Positions 58,139 through 64,000 of a DNA stretch of 64,000 bases are shown piece by piece. Every line of letters starts with the position of its first letter. Position 1 is the stretch's first letter. A model generated the notes under the pieces. It made no database searches. It was not told the origin of the DNA and was given only the letters and a program-made list of their open reading frames with translations. This DNA comes from Bathymodiolus brooksi. Its lineage: Eukaryota > Mollusca > Bivalvia > Mytilida > Modiolidae. The DNA lies in the NCBI GenBank assembly GCA_963680875.1, contig OY804589.1:23269462-23333461 (forward strand), read 5' to 3'. The position numbers and the translations under genes were made by a program.

Positions 58139-58305
58139 TTTTTATTTTGTTCCCTCAATAAAATATCTTGTTCCCAAAACTTATTATTTTGTTCCCACAA
58201 GAAAGATATTTTGTACCCACAACATATCATATTGTTCCCTCAATATATTATTTTCTTCCCACAACATATTATCTTGTTCCCTCAATATATTATTTTGTTC
58301 CCAAT
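58139..58305 (+). repeat. minisatellite with TTGTTCCC motif
   Basis: About eight irregular units of ~20 bases such as ATTATTTTGTTCCCACAA and ATATTATTTTGTTCCCTC. Confidence 0.8.
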
Positions 58306-58905
58306 CCAAGATGGCCACCAGCTGGAACATAGTTTAACATTGGACCTTATGGGAAATACATTCAAAGATCTTGTCCGCAGAAACTGGAACCAAACTTTGT
58401 CACTATAGTCCTTGGATGGTTCCCTTTCAAAATTGCATCTGGTAGGTCTGGGTCCGATCCAAGATGACTGTCAGTGCGGAACTTAGCTTAACATAGGACC
58501 CTATGGGGAAACAAATTTAAAGATCTTCTCCGTACAACTATTGGGTCAAATGAAACCAAACTTGATCACAATGGTCCGTGGATGGTCCCCTTTCAAAATT
58601 GCGTCTGGTAGGTCTAGGTCTAAACCAACATGATCCCCAGGGGTAACCTAAATTGACATAGTACCCTCTGGAGAAACACATTCAAAGATATTCTTCTCTG
58701 AAACCAAATAGCCAACTGGAATCAAACTTTGTCACACTAGTCCTTGGGTGGTCCCCTTTCAAAATTGTGTCTGGCAAGTCAGGGTCCGATCCAAGATGAC
58801 GGCAAACTCTGAACATAGTATAATATAGGGGTCTATGGGACAGTCTAAGAAACATGGTCCAGGTGAGCGATAAAGGCTCTTGTGAGCCTCTTGTTTTAAT
58901 AGTAA
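58306..58905 (-). repeat. tandem-core element, opposite orientation relative of 51204-53080
   Basis: Three cores with CAAGATGGCCACCAGC or CAAGATGACGG, CATAGGACCCTATGGGG, and GGTCCCCTTTCAAAATTG landmarks. The right end GGTCCAGGTGAGCGATAAAG + GCTCTTGTGAGCCTC is the inverse of the other element's left end. The - strand 99-codon frame here is a by-product. Confidence 0.78.
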
Positions 58906-59115
58906 AAATTGAGACGAGACTTGAAGTGGGTTCAAAGGAAAACAGAACCTGTCTTAAGACTTGTGCTAGTAAAATACCCATTTTAGTACATGTTATTTAG
59001 TCAATTCTTTATTTGTATGCTGCCCATGGAATATCCTTGTTTTAAAAGGTTGGCACAACAGAACTCAAAATTGCTGTAGGATATCAATACCAATATACCA
59101 AATTTCAAATTACTA

Positions 59116-61137
59116 CACCCCTCTCTCTCTCTCTCATCCTTCCTCCCCACCCTTTCTCTCTTGCACACTCTTTCTCTCATATCCTCCATCCCACTCTCGC
59201 TAACACACCCTCTCTCATCCTTCCTCCCCTTCTCTCTCTCTCCCTCCTGCTCTCTCTCGCACTCTCATCCTCTCTCCCCTATCTCTCTGATCCTCCCTCC
59301 CCCACTCTCTCACTCTCTCTTGCACAATCTCTCTCTCATTCTCCCTACCCCATTCTCACTCATACTCTCATCCTTCCTCCCCTCCTCTCTCTTGCACTCT
59401 CTCATTTTCTCTCATTCTCCCTACCCCATTCTCACTCATACTCTCTCTCATCCTCCCTCCCCCTCTCTCTCTTGCACTCTCTCACTGTCTCATCCTCCCT
59501 TCCCCACTCTCTCATGCACTCACTCTCTCATTCTCCCTACCCCATTCTCTCTCATCCTCCCTCCCCCTCTCTCTCTTGCACTCTCTCACTGTCTCTCATC
59601 CTCCCTTCCCCACTCTCTCATGCACTCACTCTCTTGTACTCTCTCTCATGCACTCACTCTCTCTCTCATCCTCCCTCCCCTCCTCTCTCTCACACTCCCT
59701 CTTGCACACTCTCTCTCATCCTCCCTCCCCCCTCTCTCTCGCTCTCTCACACACACCTTCCCTCCCCTCTCTCACTCTCTCTTCCTCCCTCTCTCGCACA
59801 CTCTCATCCTCCCTCACACTCTCTCTCATCCTTCCTCCCCACCCCTTTCTCTCTCGCTAACACTCTCTCTCTTGCATTCTTTCTCTCATATCCTCCCTCC
59901 CACTCTCGCTAACACACCCTCTCTCATCCTCCCTCCCCTTCTCTCTCTCAGCCTCTCTCCCCTCTCTCTCTCATCCTCCCTCCCCCACTCTCTCATTCTC
60001 CCTACCCCATTCTCACTCATACTCTCTCTCATCCTCCCTCCCCCTCTATTGCACTCTCTCACTGTCTCATCCTCCCTTCCCCACTCTCTCTCTCTCTCAT
60101 TCTCCCTACCCCCTTCTCACTCATACTCTCTCATCCTCCATCCCCCTCTCTCTCATGCACTCACTCTCTTGTACTCTCTCTCTCTCATGCACTCACTCTC
60201 TTGCACTCTCTCTCTCTCTCATTCTCCCTACCCCATTCTCACTCTCACTCTCCCTCCCCTCTCTCTCTTGCACTCTCTCACTGTCTCTCATCTTCCCTTC
60301 CCCACTCTCTCTCTCATTCTCCCTACCCCATTCTCACTCATCCTCCCTCCCCCTCTCTCTCTTGTACTCTCTCTCTCACACTCCCTCTTGCACTATCTCA
60401 TCCTCCCTCTGGCACACTCTCTCATCCTCCCTCCCCCCTCTCTCGCACACCCCCCTCCCCTCTCACTCTCACATCCTCCCTCCCCTCTCTCTCTCACACA
60501 CTCTCATCCTCCCTCCCCCCTCTCTCACACTCATCCTCCCTCTCTCGCACACTCTCATCCTCCCTCGCACTATCTCTTGCACGGTCTCTCTCTCTCATCC
60601 TCCCTCCACCTCTCTCTCCCACACACTCTCTATCATCCTCCCTCCCCCTCTCACCCCTCTCTCTTGCACTCTCTCATCCTCCCTCACACTCTGTCTCTCT
60701 CTCTCTCTCATCCTCACTCCCCTCTCTCTTTTACTTTCTCTCACTCTCTCATCCGCCCTCCCCCTCTCTCACACACACACTCTCACCCTCCCTCCCCTCT
60801 CTCTCTGTCTCTCGTACTTTATCTCACTCTTCCTCCCTCTCTCTCGCACACTCATCCCCCCTCGCACCCTCTCTTGCACTGTCTCTCTCATCCTCCCTCC
60901 CCTCTCTCTCACACTCTCGTACTTTCTTTCACTCTCTCTCATCCTCCCTCCCCCTCTCTCTCACCTCTCATATTTTCTCTCACATCCTCCCTCTCTCGCA
61001 CTCTGTCTCTCTCATCCTCCCTCCCCCTCTCTCTCTCCCACACTCTTTCTCTCTCATCCTCCCCTTCTCTCTCTCATCCTTCCTCCCCCTCTCTCATTCT
61101 CCCACCCTCACTCTCTCTCTCTCTCTCATCTCCTATA
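59116..61137 (+). repeat. 2-kb CT-rich polypyrimidine tract
   Basis: Degenerate CTCTCTCTCATCCTCCCTCCCC-like sequence with interspersed CACTCTCTTGCACTC, almost free of G on the + strand. It lies in the NBR1 intron between exons 61169 and 55774, where the transcript is purine-rich. The lack of stop codons in pyrimidine-rich DNA gives open frames of up to 659 codons (L/S/P/H only) in all three + frames; these are not genes. Confidence 0.95.
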
Positions 61138-61168
61138 TAGCAGTTAAGATGTCATATCATAAGCTTAC

Positions 61169-61329
61169 TTGAAGTGTATCCTCAACTATTGTCTCAGCTG
61201 CTTGTAAAATGGCAGGATTGACTTCAGGTTCTTGTTGAACGACGATAACTGCCTCAGGTTCTAGAGGTGGTGTAGCTATTGTTCCAGATGCAGTAAGGAT
61301 GTCGTCTACAGAAACTCCACTCTGTTCAT
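61169..61329 (-). CDS. NBR1 exon: acidic/hydrophobic linker
   Basis: 161 bases from acceptor TGCCTCCAACAG to donor CTTCAA/GTAAGC. Two leading bases complete a codon from the exon at 63383, and the end is on a codon boundary. The product (EQSGVSVDDILTASGTIATP ... NPAILQAAETIVEDTLQ) is acidic with short hydrophobic runs. No named domain. The donor lies just 31 bases from the CT tract. Confidence 0.8.
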
Positions 61330-61832
61330 CTGTTGGAGGCAAAAAACAGATATCTTTGTATTTTAAAATATCTTTTTTAATTGTAAAATAAAGGAATTTT
61401 TTAATGTTATTTTACCTTGCATATTTTTTTACTATATAAAAGTACTCTAGACAATTTGGATGTTTTACGGAAAATTTAATGAAGGAAAAAACATATTGGA
61501 CAATCCAAGCATCTTTAGTTTATCGCCAGATCTACAACCCCTGAGAACCAAAAGTGATTTGAAAATCTGTGGGTTTTTACCTCCCCGGTTCCGTAATTGT
61601 ATTTTCTATACCGGAAATTATTTATTTATCTACTACAAAACAAAATAGCCAAGTTTTAAACATCTTTGAATTGTTTCCGTATGATAAAACAGTTATTGCC
61701 TTCATATGAGGTGAACATCAAGTTGTCAACCCACAAGAATTTTTTTTTTCCCTCGGGTTGAAAACTTTCGATGAAGGAAATAATTGTATATTATTACATA
61801 GACAAGACATACTAATAAATAAATAAATAACT
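61330..61832. other. NBR1 intron, nothing recognised
   Basis: AT-rich. The 62-codon + frame at 61460-61648 has no support. Confidence 0.5.
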
Positions 61833-62099
61833 GATGATTGATTGATTTTTGGTGTTTAATGCCACTTTCAGCAATATTTCAGCCATACCAGTTATAGTGG
61901 TGGAAGAAGCTGGAGTACCCGGAGAGAACCACCGACCATGGGCAAGCAACTGGTAAACTTTATCACTTGCGGCTGCGAGTCGAGTGCACCCTTTTTTGTA
62001 ACTTACTAAGCTGGGTGTGAACCCACGCCGTATTGGTGATAGGCTTGAATGAGTTGTTAGGTAATCCCACTACCTAACTCATTGAGCCATCCGAACCCT
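61833..62099 (-). mobile_element. tRNA-derived SINE, family B, minus orientation
   Basis: 3' end TTTTTGGTGTTTAATGCCAC, middle CTGGAGTACCCGGAGAGAAC and CCACCGACCATGGGC, then head with GTGTGAACCCACGCCG (box B) and ACCTAACTCATTGAGCCATC (box A), all read on +. Confidence 0.85.
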
Positions 62100-62166
62100 C
62101 AAAATAACTGATGAGAAAACTGCCTTTTTACACAATCTTTTAGCTAACATATCTGCTAGCCATCCA

Positions 62167-62480
62167 AAATAAACCTGAGTCTGTATCGCCATGCATTGAT
62201 ATCTGCTTTCCCTTTGTACTCGACCAACATAAAATGTTTAGTGATTTTTTTGTGCTAACTAATGATCACTGAATCTACAGTTTGCAGATAGACATGTTGC
62301 TCCACTATGACGTCTATTTGACAACTAGTTTTTGCCCTTACTCATTAACGATGTATGTTATGCTTAGCAGAGAAGCAAGAAATATATATTTTATAGTCTT
62401 TGGATTAACCAAGCCTGGGATAATAATCTTCCTTATTGGAGACAAACACACACACACTATTACTTTGACAAAGGGATAGA
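62167..62480 (-). mobile_element. SINE family C, degenerate
   Basis: Matches the family C body: CCCTTTGTACTCGACCAACA, AGACATGTTGCTCCACTATG, CTTAGCAGAGAAGC, TATAGTCTTTGG and AAGCCTGGGATAAT. Head and 3' end are lost. Confidence 0.6.
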
Positions 62481-62491
62481 AAATAGTAATT

Positions 62492-62750
62492 TACAGTACA
62501 GTCAGAGACATACCATGATAAATCACTGTGATAGACGTATCACCCATCTTAGTGATACTGATATATCTTTTGTTCTATTTAACATATCTTCAAAATTTCT
62601 TTCATATTTAGAATGTTACTCGCTATCACCCAAAATGCACAAGAAAGTAAGTAAATAGACTAAACAGAGCAAAAAATATATCAGTATCACCAAGATGAGC
62701 GATACATCTATCACAGTGATTTCTCACGCTATGTCTCCGACTGTACTGTA
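62492..62750. mobile_element. MITE with long inverted arms (~75 bp)
   Basis: Left TACAGTACAGTCAGAGACAT and right (read on -) TACAGTACAGTCGGAGACAT continue inverted for about 75 bases each (landmarks AAATCACTGTGATAGA, AGTGATACTGATATAT). TA at both edges fits Tc1/mariner-type insertion. Non-coding. Confidence 0.88.
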
Positions 62751-62789
62751 CCTTAGTCAATATTGGCTACTCTGTTGAGGCCCTTTGGT

Positions 62790-63262
62790 TTTCTTGCTCC
62801 CAAAGATTGAAAAATTATTTGGCTTTCAAATCTGAGCATAAGTCAAAAAAAAATATGTGTGTTTACTGTCACATGTCAAAAAAATCTTGGGTCGGTGGGT
62901 CGACATTAATTTTTATTTTACCGGAAATAGTCGTTCCCGGTTCCTGAATCCGATATTTCATTTTCGAAATTCTCGGTAAGCCGTCATTTGCTTTGAAGCT
63001 GTTTTACGAGAGTTACGCAGTTTTTCTACCTTCTTTGCTCTCAATTTCGACAAAAAGCTAGCGGTTGAATAAATAAAACATTGCTGCTGATTAAACAACA
63101 CAAATGGTTATCCGAATTCTGTGTAAAAATTGATAGGGTCGCTAGCAAAAATTAGGTCGGTCGGGTGACCGTAAACACACATATTTTTTTTTTGGCCATA
63201 CCTGATGAAGGTTATTCCAGGAACGCGTCGTGCGTACTAAATTTGATATCTACGTTTTTGTT
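62790..63262 (+). repeat. dispersed repeat family E, copy 4, split by a MITE
   Basis: Left part ATTATTTGGCTTTCAAATCT + GAGCATAAG and right part ACCTGATGAAGGTTATTCC, GGAACGCGTCGTGCG, CTAAATTTGATATCTACG. They rejoin when 62845-63193 is removed, by comparison with copy 3. Confidence 0.75.
62845..63193. mobile_element. MITE with TATGTGTGTTTAC ends
   Basis: Left AAATATGTGTGTTTACTGTC and right (read on -) AAATATGTGTGTTTACGGTC are inverted, about 349 bp apart outer to outer. Next come GGGTCGGTGGGTCGAC and, inverted, GGGTGACC...CGACC sequences. It is inserted in family E copy 4. Confidence 0.8.
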
Positions 63263-63382
63263 ACAATTGTTCTTACAAAAATATTGCCATCAAAACCACC
63301 AAACAAATATCATAAATTGCAAAGACTCCTGATTTCCAAAATAATGCAGTTTTCAATGCAAAGAAGTTTATAAATAGCAAAC

Positions 63383-63592
63383 CTGCAATCCTGTTGTGGT
63401 TGCCATCCAGGTGATCTCCCCTTTCATCTTCTGACTGACTTTCCAGTTGTTGTTGTTGTTGGAAGGTGATTGGTTTCTCCAAATTGAAGCAAGCAGGCAT
63501 TGGGACAACAAGAAAGTCATCCTCACTGTCATTATAAATGTCATAGGAACTGTCACTCGAGCTATCATCATCATCATCATCATCAACGTTAT
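63383..63592 (-). CDS. NBR1 exon: LC3-interacting region (LIR)
   Basis: 210 bases from acceptor TTTTTCTTCAG to donor ATTGCAG/GTTTGC. Two leading bases complete a codon from an exon outside the window, and one base is carried over. The product starts with a seven-Asp run and a Ser/Asp-rich stretch. It then has EDDFLVVPMPACFN, an aromatic-x-x-hydrophobic LIR core (F-L-V-V) with acidic residues before it. This matches the place and surroundings of the main LIR of human NBR1 (tyrosine core followed by a PECF-like segment). A five-Gln run follows. Both homopolymer runs are coding microsatellites. Confidence 0.86.
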
Positions 63593-64000
63593 CTGAAGAA
63601 AAAGAAAATAAATAAGAATTTTAATATTTTTTTTTTGTGGAAAAGATGATTAATTAAGACCATCCTTTTGCACAGTAGAGTTTTACAGACCAGAAAGTTC
63701 AAATTTTAGATATTGGCAACTTTTCGCTCCTTTTGATAATCAGAATTTATCTCCCAAAGATTTTTAATTTGGCGAAAAACAAGAACACTGGATAAACAAA
63801 TCAAAGCACTGAAAGTACTGAGAGCCGGGCTAACCTTTCAATCTCAATGTGAAAGCCTTGAAATAAAAAAAATGGGTGTTGGAAATAAGATTTAGGCTTT
63901 GACAACAGGAGACAGCTGTATAGCTGTTCAACTAGTCCTTTAGCAGCCATGTTTGTGATGAATCAACACCAAAGCAAAAACACTAAGAAAACATATATGG
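63593..64000 (-). other. NBR1 intron, cut by window end
   Basis: No exon recognised. The remaining NBR1 domains (PB1, ZZ, FW/four-tryptophan domain) should lie beyond base 64000. Confidence 0.6.

Noticed and set aside
59161..61172. Open frames of 323, 330 and 659 codons on the + strand
   Set aside because: They contain almost only Leu, Ser, Pro, His and Thr, occur in all three frames, and follow from the lack of G and A in a CT-rich simple repeat, where stop codons are rare.

Overview
This is eukaryotic DNA, most likely from a mollusc and probably a bivalve. It is AT-rich and intron-rich, with multi-exon genes whose splice sites and phases fit. It is packed with tRNA-derived SINEs, MITEs and tandem-core repeats of types I associate with bivalve genomes. 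The lineage call rests on my memory of such repeats and is inference. There is no bacterial operon, CRISPR or phage architecture.

Two host genes are supported and they converge. Gene A (+ strand, unrecognised) has four exons at 1935-2053, 2859-2936, 14402-14450 and 18941-19147. They join in compatible phases to give 150 codons of a lysine/arginine-rich, probably nuclear protein, open at both ends. Gene B (- strand) is the 3' half of NBR1, the selective-autophagy receptor. Its exons at 63383-63592, 61169-61329, 55605-55774, 53690-53810 and 49654-50013 join without a break into 339 residues and a stop. They carry an acidic LIR, an Ala-rich helix and a C-terminal UBA domain. Its 5' half lies beyond base 64000.

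Gene A's introns hold two DNA transposons. One is a decayed, roughly 9-kb Kolobok-like element (3222-12230: TTAA flanks, matching ends, and a THAP-domain transposase with stops and frameshifts). The other is a 3.8-kb Polinton-like mini-element (14901-18686) with 0.94-kb inverted repeats and a frameshifted integrase with a chromo-like tail. Inside the first, 65 copies of a 38-bp repeat (7221-9693) prove to be tandem copies of the transposase's own exon/5'-splice-site junction.

From 20722 to 42237 lies a 21.5-kb minisatellite of about 828 copies of a 26-bp unit, arranged in multi-kilobase higher-order duplications. From 42.2 to 49.6 kb are SINEs (one with its promoter-bearing head amplified about ten times), a repeat carrying nuclear-receptor-like sites, and a long AT-rich stretch that is probably NBR1 3' UTR or intergenic. 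NBR1 introns (50-63.4 kb) hold tandem-core elements ending in conserved hairpins, nested MITEs inside a SINE, a 38-bp minisatellite grown from a MITE, and a 2-kb CT tract that creates a false 659-codon ORF.

No intact novel enzymatic system was found. The most unusual items are the splice-junction minisatellite, the 26-bp higher-order array, the Polinton-like mini-element and the amplified SINE head.
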